A DNA stretch of 64,000 bases, taken from assembly GCA_016714025.1 (NCBI GenBank), contig JADJOB010000001.1, positions 620,001-684,000 on the forward strand. Reading direction: 5' to 3'. The notes below the pieces were generated by a model that saw only the letters and a list, made by a program, of their open reading frames with translations, was not told the DNA's origin and searched no databases. The DNA is from Saprospiraceae bacterium. Its GTDB lineage: Bacteria; Bacteroidota; Bacteroidia; Chitinophagales; Saprospiraceae. This document shows positions 25,802-33,905 of this stretch, piece by piece. How positions within the stretch are numbered: the first letter of the stretch is position 1; each line of letters begins with the position of its first letter. Position numbers and translations under genes: made by a program.

Positions 25802-27394
25802 ATGAATTCATTTACCAAATCAATTAGCACAATACAGATCCTTTGGCTTGGAATCGCATTATCCGCTCCGGCTTTCCTATGGAATCTTGGTTCTGTTGCA
25901 TTTATTGGAGATGAGGCCATTCGTTCATTGGTCGCTTTCGAAATGAAACTGTCAGGTAATTTCATTGTTCCCACACTAAATGGAGATGCCTATTTTAATA
26001 AACCACCCTTATACAATTGGTTTATTTATTTTATTTCAGAAGTTTTTGGATATTATGGTGAATGGCCTACACGATTGGTTAGTCTGAGTTTTTTGGGCTT
26101 ATTTGCTTATTCCATTTACTTTTTTACCAGAAAAGTATTTGATCAGGCAATCGCAGCGACGCTAACATTGATGTTATTGACCAGTGGCCGCATTTTATTT
26201 TGGGATAGCATGGTAGGTCTCATCGATATTTGCTTTTGCTGGATCATTTATTTAAATTTCATGCTCCTTTATTTTTGGGGCAAAAAAGGCAACTGGTTTT
26301 ATTTATTTATTGGATCTTATTTTTTATGTGGTGTTGCTTTTATGCTAAAAGGACTGCCAGCTCTTGTATTTCAGGCAATTTCAATTACATGTTGTTTGAT
26401 TTTATTCAGACAGTTTAAACAGCATTTTTTTAAGATCCCTCATATTACAGGTGCACTTCTTGGATTATTACCAGCAGTTTTATATTATGTGCTCTACGCC
26501 TCAAAAGTGCCATTGTCAAAAGTGTTTTCAGTGTTACTTGATCAATCCATGCAACGAACCGGGACACACCATGGAATTGGCAAAACCCTCTTGCACGTAA
26601 TTACCTTTCCGTTCGAACAAATTTATCATTTTTTACCCTGGTCTCTTTTAATAGTTGTTGTCTTTCATAAAAAATTCTGGTATTGGATTCATTCAAATGA
26701 ATTTATCAGATTCAATTTTTGGATGCTGGTAGCCAATCTTCCAGTTTATTGGCTTTCTGTACAGGTATATCCACGTTACTTATTAATGTTTATTCCGCTA
26801 TTTAATTTATGCGGTGTGTATTGTTTGCAACAATGGGAATCGATCAATCAAAAGCAAGCAAGATTTTTTAAATGGATCTTTTTAGTTACAATTTGCTTAA
26901 TTGCTGCATGCATAACACTGTTTCCAATATTAAGTCAGAGCCGTACGATTTCTTATTGGTGGGTATTGTGGATTCTTGGCATGTTTGTAATGGTTTTTGT
27001 ACTTTATTCCGGATTCAAATTCAATGCTCAAATACTATTATGGACCTGCATTTCGTTGCTCTGCTTTAGAATTATTTTCAATGGAATTGTGTTACCGATT
27101 CGTGAAAAAACATCTACAGAAAACGCATGTAAAGAAGATTGTAAAAGAATCGCAGCATTATATCCAAATAAAACATGGCTGATTTATGGCCAAACCCAGA
27201 CGCATCAGGTTGCCCGGTTTTATACTTCTGTTTTTAGTAATCAGATTATCCGAAAATCTTACCTTACCAACAATCCTGAAGCATTATATTTGGTAGATCC
27301 TAAGCTGTATCCTGGTTTTCCAGGTACTTTGGTTGACTCTTTAATTTTAGAAAAAAAGCAAATTATCTATCTAATGAAAACGAAAAATCGATGA
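25802..27394 (+). CDS. Polytopic glycosyltransferase of the GT39/ArnT superfamily
   Basis: Transfers a sugar from a polyprenyl-phosphate donor to an acceptor on the outer side of the inner membrane. The first periplasmic loop holds the conserved acidic pair in FIGDEAIRSLVAFE, followed by the family's NKPPLYNWFIYF motif. About eleven to twelve hydrophobic segments follow (residues 10-410), with a short soluble C-terminal domain. The ATG at 25,802 is preferred to an in-frame TTG five codons earlier. It overlaps the downstream GT2 gene by four bases (ATGA), so that enzyme very likely makes its lipid-linked donor. Acceptor (lipid A, protein or glycan) unknown. Confidence 0.87.
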   Translation: MNSFTKSISTIQILWLGIALSAPAFLWNLGSVAFIGDEAIRSLVAFEMKLSGNFIVPTLNGDAYFNKPPLYNWFIYFISEVFGYYGEWPTRLVSLSFLGLFAYSIYFFTRKVFDQAIAATLTLMLLTSGRILFWDSMVGLIDICFCWIIYLNFMLLYFWGKKGNWFYLFIGSYFLCGVAFMLKGLPALVFQAISITCCLILFRQFKQHFFKIPHITGALLGLLPAVLYYVLYASKVPLSKVFSVLLDQSMQRTGTHHGIGKTLLHVITFPFEQIYHFLPWSLLIVVVFHKKFWYWIHSNEFIRFNFWMLVANLPVYWLSVQVYPRYLLMFIPLFNLCGVYCLQQWESINQKQARFFKWIFLVTICLIAACITLFPILSQSRTISYWWVLWILGMFVMVFVLYSGFKFNAQILLWTCISLLCFRIIFNGIVLPIREKTSTENACKEDCKRIAALYPNKTWLIYGQTQTHQVARFYTSVFSNQIIRKSYLTNNPEALYLVDPKLYPGFPGTLVDSLILEKKQIIYLMKTKNR

Positions 27395-28323
27395 ATAGAA
27401 AATTAAGTGTTGTCATTTGTGTTTACAACGAAGCTGAAAATATAATTCCTTTAATTGAACGATTAACAATTGCATTAAATGGCATCGACCATGAAATGGT
27501 ATTTGTAGATGACGGTTCGACTGATAATACCTTAGTCAATTTAAAAAATCATAAAAATCCAAACATTAAGATTGTTGAATTCAGAAGAAATTATGGACAA
27601 AGTGCTGCACTCGCAGCCGGAATTGAATATGCACAAGCTGAATGGATTGTAACGATGGATGGAGATTTACAAAATGATCCAGATGATATTCCCCGTATGT
27701 TAAAAATAGCTGAAACTGAATCGCTGGATCTATTGGCGGGAATACGCCAGAAACGACAAGATGGATTTATACTTCGAAAGATACCCAGTAAAATAGCAAA
27801 TTGGATGATTCGAAATGCTTCTGGAGTGCATTTACATGATTATGGTTGTACTTTGAAAGTTATGAAATCAGATTTAGCCAAAAGTCTTGGGATCTATGGT
27901 GAATTGCATCGATTTATTCCCATACTTGCCGATCTTGAAGGCGCCCGAATGGATGAAACGCCGGTCAAACATCATGCTCGAAGTTTTGGCAAATCTAAAT
28001 ATGGAATTAATCGTACGATGCGCGTTTTTAGTGATCTTTTGCTAATCCTTTATTTAAAAAGATTTCGCAACAAACCCATGCACTTATTTGGGGGTTGGGG
28101 TGTATTGCTTAGTGGATCCGGTGCACTGATTATGGCTTATTTATTATTCCAAAAAATAACAGGACATGATATCTGGGGCAGGCCAATTATAATTCTGGGA
28201 ACCATATTGCTTATGGCTGGATTTCAACTCATTGTTTTAGGAATTCTAGCTGAAATGCAGGTTCGTACTTATTATGAATCCCAGGGTAAAAAAATCTACC
28301 GGGTTAGAAATGTATATAATTAA
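27391..28323 (+). CDS. Family 2 glycosyltransferase making polyprenyl-phosphate sugar (GtrB/DPM-like)
   Basis: Uses a nucleotide sugar to glycosylate polyprenyl phosphate on the cytoplasmic face. The GT-A motifs are VVICVYNEAENI at the N-terminus, VFVDDGSTDNT, the metal-binding TMDGDLQNDP (DxD), and HHARSFGKSKYGINR as the acceptor-loop motif seen in GtrB/ArnC-like enzymes. Two C-terminal transmembrane segments lie at about 230-250 and 265-290. 310 aa is typical. The four-base overlap with the preceding GT39 gene indicates a two-enzyme unit. It converges with the epimerase gene at 28,378. Confidence 0.92.
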   Translation: MNRKLSVVICVYNEAENIIPLIERLTIALNGIDHEMVFVDDGSTDNTLVNLKNHKNPNIKIVEFRRNYGQSAALAAGIEYAQAEWIVTMDGDLQNDPDDIPRMLKIAETESLDLLAGIRQKRQDGFILRKIPSKIANWMIRNASGVHLHDYGCTLKVMKSDLAKSLGIYGELHRFIPILADLEGARMDETPVKHHARSFGKSKYGINRTMRVFSDLLLILYLKRFRNKPMHLFGGWGVLLSGSGALIMAYLLFQKITGHDIWGRPIIILGTILLMAGFQLIVLGILAEMQVRTYYESQGKKIYRVRNVYN

Positions 28324-28377
28324 TTTAGTATTGGAAAAGAATAGCTAGTTCGAAGTTTCGAAAAAAATACACTTCAT

Positions 28378-29337
28378 TTATCCTAAATTCTTTTGAGTTT
28401 TAAACCAGTTTACAAATTCCAATACACCCTGTGGAAAACTTACTTTGGGTTTGTAACCAAAATAGGAAGTTGCTTTTGAAATATCTGCATGTGTTTGGTC
28501 AACATCACCAGCCTGTTTTTCTATAAACTCAATATTTATTTTGGTTTGTAGTGCTGTTTGCAATTCCTGAACCATTTCAATAAGCTTCACAGGTTGTCCA
28601 TTTCCTAAATTAAATATTTCATAGTTTAGTTTAGGGTGAAACGCGATGCCGCATATTCCATCAACAATATCAGAAACATAGGTATAATCGCGTATACTGG
28701 AACCATCCCCGTATAATTCAATTGGCTGTTGTTTTAATGCCAATTGAGTAAACTTATGAATCGCAAGATCCGGACGCTGACGAGGACCATACACTGTAAA
28801 TAATCGCAAACAAGCTGTTTCAATCTTGTATAAATGATGATAGGTATAACAAAGCAATTCACCGCTTTTTTTTGTTGCAGCATAGGGTGAAATTGGAAAA
28901 CTCACATCATCGGTTTCAGAAAATGGAAGTTTCTGCTGATTCCCATAAACAGAGGAAGAAGATATAAATATGAAACGTTTAATCCTGCAATTCCTGCATG
29001 CCTCTAATAAATTCACCAATCCATTTAAGTTAACGTCCATATAATCAGAGGCATTTGCAATGGATGGGCGCACCCCTGCTTTCGCAGCCAAATGGATTAC
29101 TATTTGAATTTGATAAGAAGCAAGGATTTCATTTAATAAAAAAGGATTTCTGATATCTCCATAAATAAATTTAAATCCATTTATGGACTCCAGGAGATTT
29201 AAATTCTCTTGTTTCTTTTGCACCTCATAAAAAGGATCCATGTTATCCAGGCCTATGACCCTATGAGATTGCTTGAGCAGTTGTTCACATAAATGCGATC
29301 CAATAAATCCGATGGCTCCGGTAACAAGGATGTTCAT
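28378..29337 (-). CDS. NAD-dependent nucleotide-sugar epimerase (UDP-glucuronate 4-epimerase-like)
   Basis: Extended short-chain dehydrogenase acting on nucleotide sugars. The N-terminal NAD-binding loop is VTGAIGFIGSHLCEQL (GxxGxxG), followed by GLDNMDPFYEVQKK, a spacing close to that of UDP-glucuronate 4-epimerases. The Ser-Tyr-Lys catalytic set is visible as SSSSVYG and YAATKKSGE; LRLFTVYGPRQRPDLAIHKF strongly resembles the glucuronate epimerase group. 319 aa. It overlaps by four bases the upstream membrane protein gene and faces the GT2/GT39 pair, so it may supply a sugar to that pathway. The exact substrate is inferred. Confidence 0.87.
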   Translation of the reverse strand: MNILVTGAIGFIGSHLCEQLLKQSHRVIGLDNMDPFYEVQKKQENLNLLESINGFKFIYGDIRNPFLLNEILASYQIQIVIHLAAKAGVRPSIANASDYMDVNLNGLVNLLEACRNCRIKRFIFISSSSVYGNQQKLPFSETDDVSFPISPYAATKKSGELLCYTYHHLYKIETACLRLFTVYGPRQRPDLAIHKFTQLALKQQPIELYGDGSSIRDYTYVSDIVDGICGIAFHPKLNYEIFNLGNGQPVKLIEMVQELQTALQTKINIEFIEKQAGDVDQTHADISKATSYFGYKPKVSFPQGVLEFVNWFKTQKNLG

Positions 29338-30218
29338 TTTTCTTTATTGCTAAATTTGATAGGCTTAAAACTATAAATAATTCCGAAAAAGGATACTATG
29401 GTAGAGATTAAATAAAATAAAAAAGCTATAGCTACCCCACTTTCTGCTTCAGTTTGAAGGTATTGGGTGCCGTAAAGAAAAGTTACTTCCCTGGCTCCTG
29501 CTCCTCCAAAAGTAATTGGCAACATCGCTGCAAGGGAAGAAATCAAAAAAAGAAAACTATATGGTATCCAATGCAGCTTTTGTCCCAACGCGACTATTAA
29601 ACAGATGGCACTCCCAGTTTGCAATAGTTGAACTCCTAAAGAAATTAAATGGATCCTTCCATAAGATCTCGAGTCCATCCATTTAAAAATTTTGTTTAAT
29701 GCCCAAGGAAGTCCAATGCTTGCTATTAAAAGAATGCCAATTAACCAGAAATAAGCCACCAATGGTTTTAACAAAAGCAACAGTCCGAGTGAAATTTGCA
29801 TTAAAGCCCAAACTCCCGAAAATCGATCCATAAGCGTAAGCTTAAGTAAAAGCTTTAAATCTTTATTAAAATTCTGCATGAGTACTTTAATTTTATAACC
29901 ATCACCACTGATACCACCGGGCAATAATAAATTATAGTACATTCCGAGGTAATACAACTTAAGGTTTTCACTAAAACTTACGTTTACAGCTTCTCCTTGC
30001 AAAAACAGTTGATATCGTACTGCTGAAACTATTTTGGATGCAATAAATAACAGCATTGCCAATCCAATGAATAAGACATTAGACTTTAAAACGAATCCAA
30101 TCAGCTGACTGATATTCACATTCCTACTAATTATATAAATAATCAGTATAGAAATTAGAATTTTAATAACCAGCTTTAAGACAGAAGGTATTTTGTACGC
30201 TTGGATTTGTGACAACAT
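29334..30218 (-). CDS. Integral membrane protein, lysylphosphatidylglycerol-synthase TM-domain family (UPF0104)
   Basis: Eight or so hydrophobic segments across 294 aa, with the family's landmarks YYLGMYYNLLLPGGISGDGYK (about residue 88; the LPG..GGD segment), LMDRFSGVWALM and ALGQKLHWIPYSFLF, and the C-terminal LPITFGGAGAREVTFLYG. This Pfam family (LPG_synthase_TM) includes flippase-like domains of MprF and many stand-alone proteins in glycan or lipid loci. There is no C-terminal MprF catalytic domain, so lysine transfer to lipid is not predicted. Its overlap with the epimerase suggests a role in handling a lipid-linked sugar, which is inference. Confidence 0.85.
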   Translation of the reverse strand: MLSQIQAYKIPSVLKLVIKILISILIIYIISRNVNISQLIGFVLKSNVLFIGLAMLLFIASKIVSAVRYQLFLQGEAVNVSFSENLKLYYLGMYYNLLLPGGISGDGYKIKVLMQNFNKDLKLLLKLTLMDRFSGVWALMQISLGLLLLLKPLVAYFWLIGILLIASIGLPWALNKIFKWMDSRSYGRIHLISLGVQLLQTGSAICLIVALGQKLHWIPYSFLFLISSLAAMLPITFGGAGAREVTFLYGTQYLQTEAESGVAIAFLFYLISTIVSFFGIIYSFKPIKFSNKEK

Positions 30219-30320
30219 CCTATTTTGCTATGAATAAAATCAGTGAAGCTCGGATTAAATTAACTCAAAGTCAAAGTTAATCATTCCGATTGAATTCGTT
30301 AGGGGCTTGATTCCTATCAA

Positions 30321-31307
30321 TTAAATCTCCTCATGTTTTAGGCGTCGTTTTTTAATCATTCCACCATGGGTATCCTTAACACTGTTGATTACCACAAATG
30401 CATTGGGATCAATTTTTTTAATCTCTGTGTTTAATTTATTTAGTTCAAGTCGGGTAATAACTGAATAAATAATATTTGTTTCCTTTGATTCACCAGTCTT
30501 TCCATAACCTCTTTTGCCACTATAAACGGTGATGCCTCGCTCCATGTCTGAAATAATCATTTTAGCAATTTCTTCACTATGCGAAGAAACAATGGTTACA
30601 CCCATATATTCCTCAATTCCCTCTACTACAAAATCAAGTGTTTTAGAAGCAGAAAGGTATGTAATCATAGAATACAATGCAATTTCAATAGACAAGAAAT
30701 AGGCAGCTACTGAAAAAATAATGATATTAATAATACCAATAATATCTCCAATGGTGGTTCCAAATTTTCTACTCAAATAGATTGCCAATACTTCTGTTCC
30801 ATCAATGACTGCCCCACCTCTTACTGAAAGTCCTATACCTGCCCCTAAGAAAAATCCACCGAAAATTGCTACCAATAATTTATCATCTGTAACATTTGGA
30901 AACTCAACAGTTGCAATTACTAAAGCCAATACAGAAATAGTCATTGCCGTTTTGATAGCGAATTCACGGCCTACAATTTTAGAACCAAGTAAAATAAATG
31001 GGATATTGATACTAATTAACATGATCCAAAGTGGAATCCCGGTAACTGCATTTGTCAACAAAGAAATTCCGGTTGCTCCCCCATCAATAAATTTATTGGT
31101 CAATAAAAAACCTTTCACACCGAACGAAGCAGAAAAAATCCCAAATAAAATCAAACAAAAATCTCTGAAATAACTAATCGCGGTGATTCGTAATTCAATC
31201 AAATGCTTTGCAAGTTCGTAGCGTGCCCGTGTTGATGAAGCAGTTTCGGCCTTTTCAATCCCCAAAAAATTGTATTTTCTTACCAAATGCTTCCAAATTC
31301 TTTTCAT
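30321..31307 (-). CDS. YitT family membrane protein with DUF2179 domain
   Basis: The N-terminal 75 residues contain a short soluble start, then about six transmembrane segments (residues 45-235) with the YitT motifs FGVKGFLLTNKFIDGGATGIS and GLSVRGGAVIDGTEVLAIYLSR. The C-terminal cytoplasmic DUF2179 domain starts near residue 240 (MGVTIVSSHSEEIAKMI) and carries the GYGKTGESKETNIIYSVI block. 328 aa, somewhat longer at the N-terminus than Bacillus YitT. The function of the family is not settled. It precedes the LPG-type gene by 102 bases on the same strand. Confidence 0.9.
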   Translation of the reverse strand: MKRIWKHLVRKYNFLGIEKAETASSTRARYELAKHLIELRITAISYFRDFCLILFGIFSASFGVKGFLLTNKFIDGGATGISLLTNAVTGIPLWIMLISINIPFILLGSKIVGREFAIKTAMTISVLALVIATVEFPNVTDDKLLVAIFGGFFLGAGIGLSVRGGAVIDGTEVLAIYLSRKFGTTIGDIIGIINIIIFSVAAYFLSIEIALYSMITYLSASKTLDFVVEGIEEYMGVTIVSSHSEEIAKMIISDMERGITVYSGKRGYGKTGESKETNIIYSVITRLELNKLNTEIKKIDPNAFVVINSVKDTHGGMIKKRRLKHEEI

Positions 31308-31418
31308 ATGGCTAATATATTCACAAAAAACAAAATTTCAGGTCTTTAATAGAATAGAATTTACTATAATATTGTTTTATTTTCAAATTATCCCTAAAAT
31401 TGTAAAAATAACAAACGA

Positions 31419-33782
31419 ATGTTCAGAATAAACAAAATAGCTGTTTTGGGTTCAGGATTAATGGGTTCAGGAATCGCTTCTCATTTGGCAGGATGTGGTT
31501 TTGATGTGTTGCTTTTAGATTTAGCTAGTCAAGGACAAAATCAAAATGAACTCACTCAAAAAGCACTTGATAAATGTCTGAACTCTAAACCAAGCCCCAT
31601 TTATGATAAACAATTTATCAAACGAATTCAAATTGGGAATTTTAATAGCGACCTAAATAAACTAAATTCATGTGATTGGATTATAGAAGCCGTTGTTGAA
31701 AATATTGAAATTAAAAAACAATTATATTCAAAAATAGAAGAACATCGGATTCCTGGAAGTTTAGTAAGTACCAATACCTCAGGAATTCCAATCCATATGC
31801 TCCTGGAAGGTCGATCAGATGATTTTAAACAACATTTTATAGGTACGCATTTTTTTAATCCACCCCGATACTTGAAACTGCTTGAAATTATTCCAACTCA
31901 ATTTACTAAAAAGGAAGTCAGCGATTTTTTACTTGAATTTGGCAAAACGTACTTAGGAAAAAAAACAGTTTTATGCAAGGATACTCCTGCATTTATAGCT
32001 AATCGAATTGGTGTGGTTAGCATGGCCAAAATTTTTGAATTGGCAGAAGAATTAAATCTTAGCATTTCAGATGTTGATAAATTGACTGGTATAGCAATAG
32101 GCAGGCCTAAATCCGGGACATTCAGGTTAACAGATTTAGTTGGATTGGATACTGCTGTTTTTGTTATTAATGGCTTAAAAAAGAATTGTCCGAATGATAA
32201 TATCATTCAAACCATGCGCGTGCCTGATTTTATAAATTTTCTGGTGGAGCATCAATGGTTTGGCAATAAATCCGGAAAAGGTTTTTATTTAAAATCTGAT
32301 GAAAAAGACGAAAAAGGAAAAGCCAAATTTTTAAGTTTGGATTTAAAAAATCTGGATTATCGACTGGATCCAAAAAGCAAACTTGAAAGCATCAATATAT
32401 CAAAACAAATTGATTCACTTCCAAAACGTCTGAATGCATTGCTTAAAATTCAAGATGCAGGTGCACAATTAATCCGAAAATCCCTGGGATTTTTATTTGC
32501 TTATGCATCCCATCGAATTCCTGAAATCACGCAGTCGATAGAAGCTATTGATGAAGCCATGAAAAATGGTTTTGGTTGGGAGCTCGGACCCTTTGAAACC
32601 TGGGATGCAATCGGTTTGGAAGCAGGTTTAAAGCTGATAGAAGAAGTTTCACAAACTCCTGCACCCTGGGTGTTAAAAATGCTTTCAGAAAATAAAAAGC
32701 AGTTTTATAAAAATGAAGATGAAATCCTTTTGGTTTTAGATCCTGAAAATTGCACTTATTATAAACCTAAGGGCCAGGAAAATGAAATAAGATTAAACTA
32801 TTTTAATCCCAATAAATGTGTTTATAAAAATGACGAACTAAACCTGATTGATATTGGTGATGGCGTACTGTGCGCAGAATTTAAAAGCAAATACAATGCA
32901 ATTGGGGAAGGCATTTTAAAAGGCCTGCAAGAATCCATTCGCATAGCGGAAGATCAACAATGGAAGGGTCTGGTTATTGGCAACAATGGAACTAATTTTA
33001 CAGTTGGTGCCAATTTAATGTTGATTGGAATGCTCGCCTTTCAACAAGAATTTGATCAATTGGATATGGCTGTACGTTTATTTCAGCAAACCTCCATGAG
33101 ATGTCGCTATTCATCCGTACCTGTTGTTATTGCAACACAAGGTTATGTATTTGGTGGCGGCGTGGAATTGTTGATGCATTGTGATGCATCCATTTGCACT
33201 GCAGAATCTTACATTGGTTTAGTTGAAATGGGTGTTGGACTTTTACCGGGTGGTGGTGGAACAAAAGAATTTGCTGTTCGACTAAGTGACGAATTAAAAG
33301 AAACAGATGTACAAATTCCTCGATTGATTCAACGATTTAGAACACTTGCTACAGCAGCGGTTGCAACATCAGCATTTGAAGCCTATGAATTGGGTTATTT
33401 AAATAAAAACAGGGATAGCGTGTCCTTATACAATGGATTACAAATCTATTTAGCAAAACAGAATGTGTTAAAGCTGGCAACCAATTATATTAAACCTACC
33501 CAAAGACAGGATATTCAAGTGCTTGGCAGGACAGGTTTAGCAGCACTTTATGCAGCAGCTCACACATTGAAACTTGGAGGATATGCGTCCGATCATGATA
33601 TTAAAATTGCCCAAAAAATTGGATACGTGTTGTGTGGAGGAGATTTAAGTTATTCTCAAAAAGTTAGCGAAACCTATTTACTGGATTTGGAGCGGGAAGC
33701 GTTTTTAAGTTTATGCTCTGAACCTAAAACGCTGGAACGAATCCAGTTTATGTTGGAAAACAACAAACCTTTAAGGAATTAA
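31419..33782 (+). CDS. 3-hydroxyacyl-CoA dehydrogenase/enoyl-CoA hydratase fusion (fatty acid beta-oxidation)
   Basis: Carries out hydration and NAD-dependent oxidation in fatty acid breakdown. The dehydrogenase is N-terminal (VLGSGLMGSGIASHLAGCG, residue 7; GTHFFNPPRYLKLLEIIP signature near 140; C-terminal dehydrogenase part near 190-300 with GNKSGKGFYLK), a partial second dehydrogenase domain follows (about 345-440), and the crotonase domain is C-terminal (GYVFGGGVELLMHCDASI and EMGVGLLPGGGG, with the catalytic glutamate). This order is the reverse of E. coli FadB and is known in Bacteroidota and others. 787 aa. No thiolase or acyl-CoA dehydrogenase is adjacent. Confidence 0.93.
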   Translation: MFRINKIAVLGSGLMGSGIASHLAGCGFDVLLLDLASQGQNQNELTQKALDKCLNSKPSPIYDKQFIKRIQIGNFNSDLNKLNSCDWIIEAVVENIEIKKQLYSKIEEHRIPGSLVSTNTSGIPIHMLLEGRSDDFKQHFIGTHFFNPPRYLKLLEIIPTQFTKKEVSDFLLEFGKTYLGKKTVLCKDTPAFIANRIGVVSMAKIFELAEELNLSISDVDKLTGIAIGRPKSGTFRLTDLVGLDTAVFVINGLKKNCPNDNIIQTMRVPDFINFLVEHQWFGNKSGKGFYLKSDEKDEKGKAKFLSLDLKNLDYRLDPKSKLESINISKQIDSLPKRLNALLKIQDAGAQLIRKSLGFLFAYASHRIPEITQSIEAIDEAMKNGFGWELGPFETWDAIGLEAGLKLIEEVSQTPAPWVLKMLSENKKQFYKNEDEILLVLDPENCTYYKPKGQENEIRLNYFNPNKCVYKNDELNLIDIGDGVLCAEFKSKYNAIGEGILKGLQESIRIAEDQQWKGLVIGNNGTNFTVGANLMLIGMLAFQQEFDQLDMAVRLFQQTSMRCRYSSVPVVIATQGYVFGGGVELLMHCDASICTAESYIGLVEMGVGLLPGGGGTKEFAVRLSDELKETDVQIPRLIQRFRTLATAAVATSAFEAYELGYLNKNRDSVSLYNGLQIYLAKQNVLKLATNYIKPTQRQDIQVLGRTGLAALYAAAHTLKLGGYASDHDIKIAQKIGYVLCGGDLSYSQKVSETYLLDLEREAFLSLCSEPKTLERIQFMLENNKPLRN

Positions 33783-33873
33783 TCCGGAAACCCTCGTTTT
33801 GGTTTAGGCCAATTTTCGTATGGATTTGAAATTTTAAACAGAACTAACTGATTGTCAGTATGCTTATTTTAAT

Positions 33874-33881
33874 TAAATTTG
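33874..33881 (+). promoter_or_regulatory. Candidate -7 promoter element TAAATTTG for the formate dehydrogenase gene
   Basis: Exact TAnnTTTG match 24 bases before the ATG at 33,906. It covers the alternative in-frame TTG at 33,879, which therefore cannot be the start if this promoter is used. Confidence 0.45.
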
Positions 33882-33905
33882 TCTTTCGGACCAAATGCTT
33901 TTGCT

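Noticed and set aside
30805..31173. Plus-strand frame of 122 codons, rich in Ile, Pro and Asn
   Set aside because: It is the reverse complement of the transmembrane region of the YitT-family gene.
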